Assembly: GCA_963730225.1 (NCBI GenBank) | Contig: CAVSQX010000001.1 | Location: 1,302,001-1,366,000 of the forward strand | DNA: 64,000 nucleotides | Source: CAVSQX01 sp963730225 | Lineage (GTDB): Bacteria > Planctomycetota > Phycisphaerae > Tepidisphaerales > Tepidisphaeraceae | Direction of reading: 5' to 3' | Notes under the pieces: model-generated | The model's input: the letters and a program-made list of their open reading frames with translations, nothing else | Database searches by the model: none | Told to the model about the DNA's origin: nothing | Made by a program: the position numbers and the translations under genes | Shown here: positions 16,577 to 24,703 of the stretch, piece by piece | Position numbering within the stretch: the stretch's first letter is position 1 | How the letters are laid out: each line of letters opens with the position of its first letter

Positions 16577-17887
16577 TCAACGTTTCCACGTCACAAACAG
16601 GCCCATTGCCGCCGCGAACATCACGGCGGTCGCCAACCATCCAGCCGTTTTCAGCCACGGATATCCCCGGGCAAATTGGCCCATGACTTTTCGACTGTGG
16701 AACATCGCCATGATCACGACCATGATCGGCACATCCACGATGCCATTGATCACCGCCGACCAGAACAACGCTTGAATCGGCGACAAATGCGTGTGCCGCT
16801 GCACGGTTGGAAAACTCATCAGAAGTCCCACGAAAACGACCGCTGCCAGGCACCCGTAAAATATCTTCGCTGCACCGACTTTTTTGTCCATGCCGATAGG
16901 CAAGTGCATCATCGCTCCGGCGGCGTAAGCCGCGGACCCCGCCAACACCGGCACCGCCAGCAGGCCCGTGCCGATGATCCCAAGCGAAAAGATCGTCGCC
17001 GCCGATTTGCCGGCCAGCGGCGCCAGCGCCTGCGCCGCCTGCGCCGACGTTTGAACATCGGTTACCCCATGAACGTGCAGCGTGGCGGCCGCCGAAAGCA
17101 TGATGAAATAGGCCACGACGTTCGACACCGCCATGCCGAAATACGTGTCCACTCGAATTCGATCCAACTGGACCGTTGCTTGCTGCGGGGCTTTTTTCAG
17201 CGCGTGTTCATCGTCGTGGGCATGGATTTCTTCCGTCTCCTGCGACGCCTGCCAGAAAAAGAGATAGGGACTGATCGTCGTCCCGGCGATGGCGATCACC
17301 GTTGCCCAGTAATCCTTGGTAAACGCCAATGATGGAATCAGCGTCCCGGCCAACGCGCTCTTCCAGGAAAAATGCACCGCAAACGCGGTCAGAACGTACG
17401 CCAGCAGCGTCAGGGTGAGCCATTTGAGAATTCCGCTGCACGTCGAATAAGACGCCAACACCATCATGGCGGTGCATCCGACTGCAAAGACAGCCGTGTA
17501 CAACAAGGCCGGCCCGCCAATCAGCAGAGCCAGCGCGTCGCCCATCGCGCCCAGATCGGCGCCGAGATTGAACGTATTGGCCGCCAGCAGAAGAAAAACG
17601 ATCGGGTAGACCACCCAGGCGGGATAGTGCCGACGCATGTTGCCGGCAATTCCCTGCCCGCTCACTCGGCCGATGCGGGCGCTGATTTCCTGAATCGCCG
17701 CCATCAGCGGCAGCGTCAGCAGCAGCGTCCACAGCAGGCCGAATCCATACGCCGCCCCGGCCTGCGAATACGTGCCGATGCCGCTGGGATCATCGTCCGA
17801 AGCGCCGGTGATCAGACCGGGCCCAAGCCGGCGAATAAAGCTCGTCTTGTGTGGCTGCCGGGTCGATTCGCCGACGCTCGGGCTCAC
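16577..17887 (-). CDS. Nramp family divalent metal transporter
   Basis: Proton-coupled importer-type transporter of 436 residues with about eleven helices. The metal-site motif of helix 1 appears as DDPSGIGTYSQAGA (residues 31-44), a variant of the usual DPGN in which Asn is replaced, and helix 6 carries GTTISPYLFFWQASQE in place of the common MPH motif. These variants are typical of Nramp-related proteins that may handle magnesium or other ions, so the ion is uncertain. GTG at 17887 is the start; it overlaps the TGA of the small upstream gene (GTGA). The CDF gene follows after 65 bp. Confidence 0.88.
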   Translation of the reverse strand: MSPSVGESTRQPHKTSFIRRLGPGLITGASDDDPSGIGTYSQAGAAYGFGLLWTLLLTLPLMAAIQEISARIGRVSGQGIAGNMRRHYPAWVVYPIVFLLLAANTFNLGADLGAMGDALALLIGGPALLYTAVFAVGCTAMMVLASYSTCSGILKWLTLTLLAYVLTAFAVHFSWKSALAGTLIPSLAFTKDYWATVIAIAGTTISPYLFFWQASQETEEIHAHDDEHALKKAPQQATVQLDRIRVDTYFGMAVSNVVAYFIMLSAAATLHVHGVTDVQTSAQAAQALAPLAGKSAATIFSLGIIGTGLLAVPVLAGSAAYAAGAMMHLPIGMDKKVGAAKIFYGCLAAVVFVGLLMSFPTVQRHTHLSPIQALFWSAVINGIVDVPIMVVIMAMFHSRKVMGQFARGYPWLKTAGWLATAVMFAAAMGLFVTWKR

Positions 17888-18060
17888 CGGCCCCGGCCCG
17901 AACCGGATTTCTTTCCACCGCCGGTTGTCTTGTTCACCGTTGCCCAGGCTCTTCGTTGGGCTTCCTTCGTGGAAGCCCCGCGTTTCTCGTATCCCTCTTC
18001 AATGTGCTCCGCCTGTCGCTTCTGCTTGTCCGTGTAGCTCGATTTGTCGCCACGAGGCAT
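17884..18060 (-). CDS. 58-residue conserved basic hypothetical protein
   Basis: A small, highly charged protein: MPRGDKSSYTDKQKRQAEHI, then EEGYEKRGASTKEAQRRAWATVNK and a Gly/Lys/Arg-rich tail. This pattern (KQKRxAEHIEEGYxxRGxSxxEAxxRAWATVNK) matches small conserved proteins often labelled as plasmid-stabilization-like; no function is proven. ATG at 18060 is used; the frame runs further upstream into repeat DNA with no conservation. The stop overlaps the Nramp start, so the two are translationally coupled. Confidence 0.75.
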   Translation of the reverse strand: MPRGDKSSYTDKQKRQAEHIEEGYEKRGASTKEAQRRAWATVNKTTGGGKKSGSGRGR

Positions 18061-18200
18061 GACCGTCTCCGTGATTCGAGATTCGCCAAAACCAATTCGT
18101 CCGATCGATACGGCGAACGATACCGAGCGACCAACATCGGTCCTGTGCATATCACGGACGAGTTGTCCGCGGAACCAGCAAAATTCGCCTTCGGAAAGGC

Positions 18201-18383
18201 GGATTCACCACGGAGGCACAGAGAACACGGAGAAGGACGAACGAATGCAATGCGCCATTCTCGACGCTCAACGCCGAAGCAAGAAAAGACGCGCCATCGC
18301 CTCACCTCGGAGTTGACAGTTGATCGTTGCATTCATCCTCATTCCTATCCTCCTCCGCGCCCTCTGTGCCTCCGTGGTTATCC
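18201..18383. repeat. intergenic inverted repeat with CCACGGAGGCACAGAG arms
   Basis: The 350-bp gap 18061-18410 contains no convincing gene. Its main feature is this unit. CCACGGAGGCACAGAG (18208-18223) is perfectly complementary to 18362-18377. Further in, GAACGAATGCAA on the left is mirrored by TTGCATTCATCC on the right. The left arm starts with the same 15 bases as the repeat at 10442. Unlike the others it lies between divergent genes (the 58-aa protein and hisH), so it is not simply a terminator. Confidence 0.6.
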
Positions 18384-18410
18384 CCCGTTTTCGAAGCTAG
18401 AATCCCAGCG

Positions 18411-19025
18411 ATGTCCATCGCGATCATCGATTACGGCATGGCGAATCTTCGATCCGTGCAAAAAGCGCTGGCCGAGGTAGGCCAAACCGCGCAGATTATC
18501 TCCGACCCCGCCCAGATCGATCGCGCCGACAAGATCGTTCTGCCCGGCGTCGGCGCCTTCAAGGACGCCGTCGCTACGCTGCGCAGCCGGAATCTGGCCG
18601 ATCCGATCATCCGTCACATCCAATCCGGCAAACCATTTCTCGGCATCTGCCTCGGATTGCAGATGCTCTTCGATGTGGGTTACGAAGACGGCCAGCACGC
18701 CGGCCTGGGCGTCGTTGCGGGGAAATGCGTTCGATTCGACGTGGATGAAAAACTGGGACTCAAGGTTCCGCACATGGGCTGGAACCAATTGACGGCCATC
18801 AAAAATACCCCGCTGCTGCGCGATGTGCCGCGCGGAGCGAGCGTCTATTTTGTGCACAGCTATTTTGTCGTCCCCGACGATCCCTCCATCGTCGCCACAA
18901 CCACCGATTACGGCGGCCCGTTCGTCAGCAGCATATGGCGCGAGAATCTGCTGGCGACGCAATTCCACCCGGAAAAAAGCCAGAAAGTCGGGCTGCAAAT
19001 TCTGTCGAACTTCGCCGCGATGTGA
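18411..19025 (+). CDS. hisH: imidazole glycerol phosphate synthase, glutaminase subunit
   Basis: Class I glutamine amidotransferase of 204 residues that feeds ammonia to HisF in histidine biosynthesis. The N-terminal IAIIDYGMANLRSV and VLPGVGAFKDA are HisH signatures. The nucleophile Cys is in FLGICLGLQMLF, and the His-Glu pair of the triad is in TQFHPEKSQK near the C-terminus. KVPHMGWNQL is also typical. ATG at 18411 is at the exact conserved start; the longer frame upstream is repeat DNA. hisF is not in the window, so the gene is not in a classical his operon here. Confidence 0.96.
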   Translation: MSIAIIDYGMANLRSVQKALAEVGQTAQIISDPAQIDRADKIVLPGVGAFKDAVATLRSRNLADPIIRHIQSGKPFLGICLGLQMLFDVGYEDGQHAGLGVVAGKCVRFDVDEKLGLKVPHMGWNQLTAIKNTPLLRDVPRGASVYFVHSYFVVPDDPSIVATTTDYGGPFVSSIWRENLLATQFHPEKSQKVGLQILSNFAAM

Positions 19026-19031
19026 TTGGCG

Positions 19032-19799
19032 TCAGTCCTGAAACGGCTCATCGTGCCGATTCCAGCCGGAATCGATTGTAGGCAGCACGAAATCCGTATC
19101 CTTCAGTCCCGGCTGGGGATTGATCTTCAGGTTCAGCAAGTCGATCGTGCTGTCGCTGGCCTGTTTCGCATCCAAAGTCTCGACGCGCACCGGCATGTTG
19201 TTTTTGTGGTCGACCCACACATCGATGCTGGTGAACTTCCTGGCCAGATCGGTGTCGGCCCTGGGCTTGAGTTGCAGATGCGTCGTATCCGGCGGGTCGT
19301 CGCCGGCCGGCGCAATCAGCGTCACGTCGAACGCCCCGTGAACATCTTTCTTATCCTGTCCGATCGGCAGCGGCATCGGCCCTTTGCCGAGCTGAAACAG
19401 ATTCAACTTCTGCCCCGGCCGGGCCACCTGCCGGCTGACTTCGTTTCGCGCCGGGTAATCCCGGTCCGTCACCCATCCGTTGTCGATCAGATATTCCCGG
19501 CGATCATCGTGCGCGGGCTTATCTTCAATGGCCTTTTTTTCGAACAGAATTCGGATTCGCGGATCGCCATCAGCCTTCACCTGATACCAGATTTTTCCGG
19601 TTTTGGTTGTGCTGGTGCCCATGACATCGTCGGTCTCGACCTGTTTAACATCCGCGGCAAATTCCTTCAGATCGCCGCTGCGCTGATGAAGTGCGTCCAG
19701 CACATCGTCGATTTTCGTTTGATCGGCCGGATTCGTCGTCGCTCCCAGAAGCGTCAGAAAACCAAGCATGCACGACCATCGGATCGGTCGATTTTTCAT
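19032..19799 (-). CDS. LolA-like outer membrane lipoprotein carrier protein
   Basis: Periplasmic protein of 255 residues with an N-terminal hydrophobic signal (MKNRPIRWSCMLGFLTLLGA). The body has the LolA/LolB-like pattern: an N-terminal helix with KIDDVLDALHQRSGDLKEFAADVKQVE, strands such as TKTGKIWYQVKADGDPRIRILF, and IDVWVDHKNNMPVRVETLD late in the protein. In the family this half-barrel carries lipoproteins to the outer membrane. Similarity is by fold pattern, and it may have another lipid-related role. ATG overlaps the stop of the upstream DsbD-like gene (ATGA), so the two form an envelope operon. It is convergent with hisH. Confidence 0.72.
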   Translation of the reverse strand: MKNRPIRWSCMLGFLTLLGATTNPADQTKIDDVLDALHQRSGDLKEFAADVKQVETDDVMGTSTTKTGKIWYQVKADGDPRIRILFEKKAIEDKPAHDDRREYLIDNGWVTDRDYPARNEVSRQVARPGQKLNLFQLGKGPMPLPIGQDKKDVHGAFDVTLIAPAGDDPPDTTHLQLKPRADTDLARKFTSIDVWVDHKNNMPVRVETLDAKQASDSTIDLLNLKINPQPGLKDTDFVLPTIDSGWNRHDEPFQD

Positions 19800-21589
19800 T
19801 TGCCGCCTTTGAGAAGTTGGAGCAAATCGTCGACGCTGTAAATGCCGGCCAGAAGCTGCGGCTGCGGCTGATTCGGCCAATACACCGCCGTCAGCGGAAT
19901 CGCCCCGGCCGGGTTGAGCTTCGCCAGCAACGGCCGGGCTGGAGCGTCATCATCGGTCACATCCGCTTTGAGCATCACGACATCTTCGTCGCGCACCGCA
20001 TCGACGATTTTTTCATCGTGCAGCACGAACGCTTCCACGTAATGACAGTTTCCGCACCATGTCGCGGTGAAATCAATCAGCACCGGCTTGCCCGATTTCT
20101 CCGCCGATGCCAGGGCGGAATCGGAATACCGCTGCCATTGGTACGGCCGGGCCGTCAACCGTCGGGCAGCCCACAGCGATGGAGCGACCACAAAAATCGC
20201 CACGATCGCAGCAACAAGTTTCGGCCACGGGCTTCGAGCCAACTGATTGGCCCGAACAAACAGAAAAACCGCCCCGGCCGCGATGACCGAGAAGATGGTC
20301 CACCAGAACGCCTGATCCGAAACGAATCTCTCAAAAAGCGGCTGCGCGAAATAAACCGCCGTCGCCAACAAGAGAAATCCCATCAACTGCTTGATCACTT
20401 CCGCCCACGGCCCGCTGCGCGGAAAACGCCGGGCCGCTTCGGGAAACGCGCTGAGCAGAAAATACGGAAACGCCATTCCCACGCCCACGGTCATAATCAG
20501 CGCGACGCCGATCGCCGCCGGCTGGGCCAGCGCCCACGCCAGTAATCCCACGAACATCCCGAACGTGCATGGCGTTGAAAGCGCGGCCGTTAGAATTCCG
20601 AACAGAAAATTTCCCAGATACGTATCGTGCCGCGGCGAGAAGCGGTAGATGCCGGTGGGCAGATTCACTGTGAAGAATCCGAACAAGCTGATCGCCATCA
20701 CGATCAGCACGGTGACGATGGAAATCGTGAACCACGTTCTCTGAAACAATCCGCCCCAATCCAGCACGCGCAGCGCCACCACCAGAATCGCCAGCACCGC
20801 GAAACTGGCGACCAGGCCCGCGCTGAAAACAGCGCCCAAAGCCACGCTCTTTTTCCGATCGTGCTGAGAAACTTCGTAAAACCCCATGATTTTCAGCGGC
20901 ACCACCGGCAGCACGCACGGCATGGCGTTAAAAATGATACCCACCACAAACGCCGCAAAAAAAGCGAGCGGATACGCATCGTGCGTCAAATCCCGGCCGA
21001 AGACTTTTGGAGTTGGCGGCGGCGGCGATGAAGGCGGTGGACTGATGGGTGGCTGCGCGATTGGAGCGGCGGCAAACAGGCCCGACCGATCCAGCTCCAC
21101 GGGCTCAATGGCCGGGACAACCGAAGTCTGCAACTCGAAGCGGATCGTTTCCGGGGCAAAGCACGCGCGATCGTTGCACGCTTGCAGGCGCACGCTGCCG
21201 GAAATCGTGACGGGCCCGGTCGGCGCTTTCGCATCGACGCTGATTGGAACGAGCACCACGGTCTGCCCGGTGTAAACGCTCACCTGTCCCAATTCCGGAT
21301 ACTGCTCGACATGCGGTGGCGGATAATTCGGCTCGCCGAAGCTCAGGACTGAATTCGCGTCAATCTTCACCACCAGCGGTATCAAATTGGCGTCGAGCGG
21401 CGTGTGAGATTGCGCGTGCAGACCCTGATGAACGTCGACGATCACCGCCAGAGTGGCCCGATCGCCCGGGTGCACGGCGCTGGCGCTGAGTTTGGTGGAC
21501 ACGTCGGCGGATTTTCCCGCTCCAATTTGCAGCCCAAGCAGGACTATTCCCACGACACGCCATGTCCACAGTCGCCGGCTCGTTTCCAC
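19796..21589 (-). CDS. DsbD-like thiol:disulfide interchange protein
   Basis: Inner-membrane electron conduit of 597 residues that passes reducing power from cytosolic thioredoxin to the periplasm. In order: a signal-like helix; an N-terminal DsbD-alpha/DUF255-like beta domain with the Cys pair in LQACNDRACFAPETI; a Pro-rich linker; an eight-helix transmembrane domain with the redox cysteines in FNAMPCVLPVVPLK and LSTPCTFGMFVG; and a C-terminal thioredoxin domain with FTATWCGNCHYVEAF. The complete set of cysteine pairs argues that it is functional. GTG at 21589 is the likely start. It is divergent from an Rrf2 regulator 73 bp away, which may control it. Confidence 0.93.
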   Translation of the reverse strand: METSRRLWTWRVVGIVLLGLQIGAGKSADVSTKLSASAVHPGDRATLAVIVDVHQGLHAQSHTPLDANLIPLVVKIDANSVLSFGEPNYPPPHVEQYPELGQVSVYTGQTVVLVPISVDAKAPTGPVTISGSVRLQACNDRACFAPETIRFELQTSVVPAIEPVELDRSGLFAAAPIAQPPISPPPSSPPPPTPKVFGRDLTHDAYPLAFFAAFVVGIIFNAMPCVLPVVPLKIMGFYEVSQHDRKKSVALGAVFSAGLVASFAVLAILVVALRVLDWGGLFQRTWFTISIVTVLIVMAISLFGFFTVNLPTGIYRFSPRHDTYLGNFLFGILTAALSTPCTFGMFVGLLAWALAQPAAIGVALIMTVGVGMAFPYFLLSAFPEAARRFPRSGPWAEVIKQLMGFLLLATAVYFAQPLFERFVSDQAFWWTIFSVIAAGAVFLFVRANQLARSPWPKLVAAIVAIFVVAPSLWAARRLTARPYQWQRYSDSALASAEKSGKPVLIDFTATWCGNCHYVEAFVLHDEKIVDAVRDEDVVMLKADVTDDDAPARPLLAKLNPAGAIPLTAVYWPNQPQPQLLAGIYSVDDLLQLLKGGK

Positions 21590-21662
21590 GGTTCATTATC
21601 ATAGCGCATTTGACGCCCTTTCGCCGCACCCTTACGATTCGGCGAACCATCAGGAGTTTCAT

Positions 21663-22100
21663 TTGCGTTTGTCCAAGCGTACGGAATATGGCATCCGCGC
21701 TGTCGTGCAGTTGGCGCGCCTTGGGCCGCGCGCGTTTATACAATCCAAGGATTTGGCCCAACAGGAATCGCTGCCGAATAAATTCCTCGAAGCGATTTTG
21801 CTCGCACTTCGCCGAGGTGGATTTCTGGAAAGCAAAGTCGGCAGCGGCGGTGGCTATCGGCTCTCGCGCCCGCCGCGGGAGATCAGCGTCGGTGAATTGG
21901 TCCGACGCCTCGAAGGACGCCTGACCGTCGCCGAAAGCAAGCAGCGCAACGATGTCTCGCCGGGCGAGGTGGCCGTCCATCTGCTCAACGAAAGCCTCAC
22001 CAATGCGACAACCCAGGCCATGGACGCCATGACGCTCGAACAACTCCTCGAACACGTCACGCGCGCCATCGGGCAGCAGCAGGAAATGTATTACATTTGA
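21663..22100 (+). CDS. Rrf2 family transcriptional regulator
   Basis: Winged-helix regulator of 145 residues. The N-terminus RLSKRTEYGIRAVVQLARLG and the wing region FLESKVGSGGGYRLSRPPREISVGELVRRLEG are Rrf2 signatures. The cysteines that hold an Fe-S cluster in IscR or NsrR are absent, so it probably belongs to the cluster-free branch and senses something else. The start is TTG at 21663, supported by AGGAG six bases upstream; the longer frame back to 21453 lies over the divergent dsbD gene. It lies between dsbD (divergent) and dedA (same strand). Confidence 0.88.
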   Translation: MRLSKRTEYGIRAVVQLARLGPRAFIQSKDLAQQESLPNKFLEAILLALRRGGFLESKVGSGGGYRLSRPPREISVGELVRRLEGRLTVAESKQRNDVSPGEVAVHLLNESLTNATTQAMDAMTLEQLLEHVTRAIGQQQEMYYI

Positions 22101-22135
22101 TTGACCCGGCCACCATGGGGTAACGCTCAATTCCG

Positions 22136-22800
22136 ATGTTTTTGCTCGCGCACATCAGCACCCTGCACAAGGTTCAGGACCTTATGGAGACATGGGGTTA
22201 CCCGGTTCTCTTCGGGCTCCTGTTTTCCTGCGGCCTGGGCCTTCCCCTTCCCGAAGACGTCCCCCTGCTTCTGGCCGGGTATTTTGTCTCCATCGGAAAA
22301 ATGCACCTGGGGCTTGCGGCGCTGTCGGGCTGGCTCGGCATCGTCGGCGGCGACTGCATGCTCTACATGTTCGGCCGAAAATATGGCATGGGAGTGACCA
22401 AGCTTCCGCTGGTCGGAAAGGAAATCACCGCCCAGCGCATCAAATGGGTCGAAGGAAAGTTTCAGCGCTACGGCGTTTTGGTCGTCGCCGTGGGTCGCAT
22501 GTTCGCCGTCGTTCGCGGCGCCATGGTCATCACCGCCGGAACGATCCGGTTTCGATTCATTCCGTTCATCATCGCCGACGGCCTGGCCGCGATCGTCAGC
22601 GGTGGACTTTTCATGAGCCTGGGATATTGGTTCGGGAGGAAGCTTGGCGACCTGGATTCGATCGCCAAAAAAATCCATGGCTACGAATATCACGCCTTGG
22701 CTGTGTTGTTACTGATTGTGGCGCTGGTGTTCCTTTGGTACCGGTTTCGGCGCAAGCCCCCCCGCCACCGCCGCCCTCGGCGGCAATTCCTCTGGAATAA
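22136..22800 (+). pseudogene. DedA family membrane protein with a C-tract frameshift
   Basis: Inner-membrane protein of the DedA/SNARE-associated family, implicated in lipid (undecaprenyl phosphate) flipping and envelope integrity. The conserved motifs are complete: LPLPEDVPLLLAGYF, the region GDCMLYMFGRKYG, and GRMFAVVRGAMVITAG. The frame breaks only near its end, in a run of seven C at 22757-22763. With eight C the protein ends as a short Pro-rich tail (KPPPPPP, then SAAIPLE) with TAA at 22798, 221 residues, ten bases before the next ATG. Without correction it would run on as unrelated sequence to 23266. The functional core is not affected. Confidence 0.8.
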
Positions 22801-22809
22801 ATCCGCCGC

Positions 22810-23660
22810 ATGTACTTCGCCGCGCCCATCTGGCTCACCGCATTGTTTCCATGGGCGATCGTCGGCCTGCTTCTGCTGCGCAGCGCGCGGCGAGGGCCCT
22901 TGTCCCCTTTCTGGCGCTATGGCCCGCAACTCGGGAATGGCCCCGGTCCAGAAGATCGTTGCGCATTCCTCCCTTTTTTTTGGTGCTGATTTTTCTGGCC
23001 ATGCTGGCGGCTATTCTCACCGCGGCGCAACCCACGCTGCGTCTGGCACAAACCTCCGACGCAACAAGCATCGCAGCGCAACCGAAAAATACCTGGCCGC
23101 GCATGGCGCCGATTTCTCCCGTGCCGGATTCAGTCCGGCGAATGATCGCCGTCTATTCTCATCTGCGCCCGTCGACCGATTCATCCCCGCCCCTTGCGAT
23201 CACTACCGGCCAACTGCGCAGCGGGCAATCCGGCATGGAACTGCATGTGAACGATTCAAGCGATGACATTGGAGCCATCACGACCACTCCGCATCTTCTG
23301 ACCGCTCACGTGCAGAGTTGGCCGAACGCATCGACATCGCCAACCCCCGACGGATTTGTGCCGATCGTCAGCCGAGGCGGCAAAGCGATTCTGGCGGTGC
23401 GTAACGAACCGGTGCGTCAGGTCTGGCTGAATGGGAATGTCGATGCCTGGTCGAGTACGAGCGATTTCGTAGTCTTCTTCGCCGACGCCTTCGACTGGCT
23501 CGGGGCAAAACACCAACCTGCGGATGCCGGGCAAGATGCCGATGTTTCCGTAGAATCGCGCCCCGCCCCAGCGGGCGATCTGCCGCTGGCGCCATTCTGC
23601 CTCATCGTCGCCATCGCCCTTTGCACCGTCGCTGCGGCGGTCTTTCCGACCCGCGCTTGA
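22810..23660 (+). pseudogene. BatA-like N-terminal-domain membrane protein with frameshift
   Basis: The first frame (MYFAAPIWLTALFPWAIVG) and the second (IPPFFLVLIFLAMLAAILTAAQP) together give the double-helix BatA/aerotolerance N-terminal domain; the join lacks one base near 22891-22899. Corrected, the product has 283 residues: two N-terminal helices, a soluble middle with VPIVSRGGKAILAVRNEP and no von Willebrand A motif, and a C-terminal helix CLIVAIALCTVAAAV. In other bacteria such proteins accompany MoxR ATPases; one (25866-27299) lies about 2 kb downstream on the other strand. Function is unknown. Confidence 0.65.
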
Positions 23661-23720
23661 CAGGTTTTTCGCCCGCATTTACTGTGCCGTCGCTGGTGAT
23701 GCTAACCGGACGCTCCTGCT

Positions 23721-24079
23721 ATGCCCGATATTTCTTCCCCGCTGACCGTTTCTACCGTCAAGGACATTTCCGTCGTTGAATTTAACAACAATAAAATTCT
23801 CGACGAGGCCAACATCGAGCAAATCAAGACGACGCTGTTCAGCCTGATCGACGCCAAGGCCACTCCCAAGCTGCTGTTGGATTTTGCCAATGTCGATCAC
23901 ATGAGCTCCGCCGCCCTGGGCACGCTGATCAACGTCAGCAACCGCGTGAAGGAGAAGAACGGCCAGCTGCACTGACCAACATCAAGCCGCAGATTTTTGA
24001 AGTATTTGTCATTACCAAGCTGAACAAATTATTCCGCATCCTGCCCACGCGGCAGGAGGCGACGGCGAGCTTTGCATAG
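23721..24079 (+). pseudogene. STAS-domain anti-sigma factor antagonist with frameshift
   Basis: RsbV/SpoIIAA-type protein that, when unphosphorylated, binds an anti-sigma kinase. The frame gives TVKDISVVEFNNNKILDE and the phospho-acceptor region DFANVDHMSSAALGTLINV, then stops early at about residue 84. The missing C-terminal helix and strand continue directly in another frame (TNIKPQIFEVFVITKLNKLF, then RILPTRQEA) if one base is restored near 23968-23974, giving 119 residues. That is the normal STAS length. The kinase-like partner follows after 30 bp. Either decay or, more likely, a one-base sequence error. Confidence 0.82.
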
Positions 24080-24109
24080 AATCCATCGGACAGAGCAAAG
24101 GTGTCGAGG

Positions 24110-24649
24110 ATGGGCGTTGGCGGATCGAAGGCTCGCGGCAAAGGCGTCTCGGGCCGCGGGCGGCGCTTGGCCAAGCCCCCCGCCGCTTCGGACAATGGCC
24201 GCGGAAATTCCAGGGGTCAGGAGGCGTCGAGTGTCTTGAGGTTCACCATCCCCTCCGATTTGGCCGCCGGCCACGATTTGCAGAAACGCATCGTCAACGA
24301 GGTCAGCCGACTCGGTTACAACGATCAATGCAAATTCGCCATCAACCTGGCCCTGGAGGAAGGGCTCATCAACGCCATCCGCCACGGGAACCGCCTGGAT
24401 CCGCGAAAAAAAGTGCGCGTCGACGCCAAAATCTCCGCCAAGCGGCTGCGGGTGGTCATCGAGGATGAGGGGACCGGCTTCGATCCACACGGTGTCCCCG
24501 ATCCGCGCCTCGATGAGAATCTCGAAAAACCCACCGGCCGCGGCATGCTGCTGATTCGCGCCTACATGAACAGCGTCCGCTGGAGCCGCGGCGGCCGCCG
24601 AATCACCATGATCAAGAATAATGAGCCCGACGTGCTGCCGCGGGCGTAG
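24110..24649 (+). CDS. RsbW-like anti-sigma factor / histidine-kinase-type ATPase
   Basis: A GHKL-fold serine kinase-like protein of 179 residues. After a basic, low-complexity N-terminus of about 40 residues comes the ATPase domain, with N-box LALEEGLINAIRHGNRLD and G-box VIEDEGTGFDPHGVPDP, then GRGMLLIRAYMNSVRW. In RsbW/SpoIIAB-type pairs such a kinase holds a sigma factor and is released by its STAS partner. The neighbouring STAS gene 30 bp upstream fits this partner-switch module. The target is not known; a sigma-70 gene lies about 4 kb away. GTG at 24101 is an alternative start. Confidence 0.88.
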   Translation: MGVGGSKARGKGVSGRGRRLAKPPAASDNGRGNSRGQEASSVLRFTIPSDLAAGHDLQKRIVNEVSRLGYNDQCKFAINLALEEGLINAIRHGNRLDPRKKVRVDAKISAKRLRVVIEDEGTGFDPHGVPDPRLDENLEKPTGRGMLLIRAYMNSVRWSRGGRRITMIKNNEPDVLPRA

Positions 24650-24703
24650 AATTCTTCAAATCGCGCGCTTGGGCTTCCGGAGGTTGCGCCTCCATCTTGG
24701 CTT

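Noticed and set aside
22800..23266. Extended C-terminus of DedA reading to 23266
   Set aside because: After the C7 tract the sequence is Pro/Arg/Ser-rich shadow of the next gene; the DedA family ends at about 200-220 residues.
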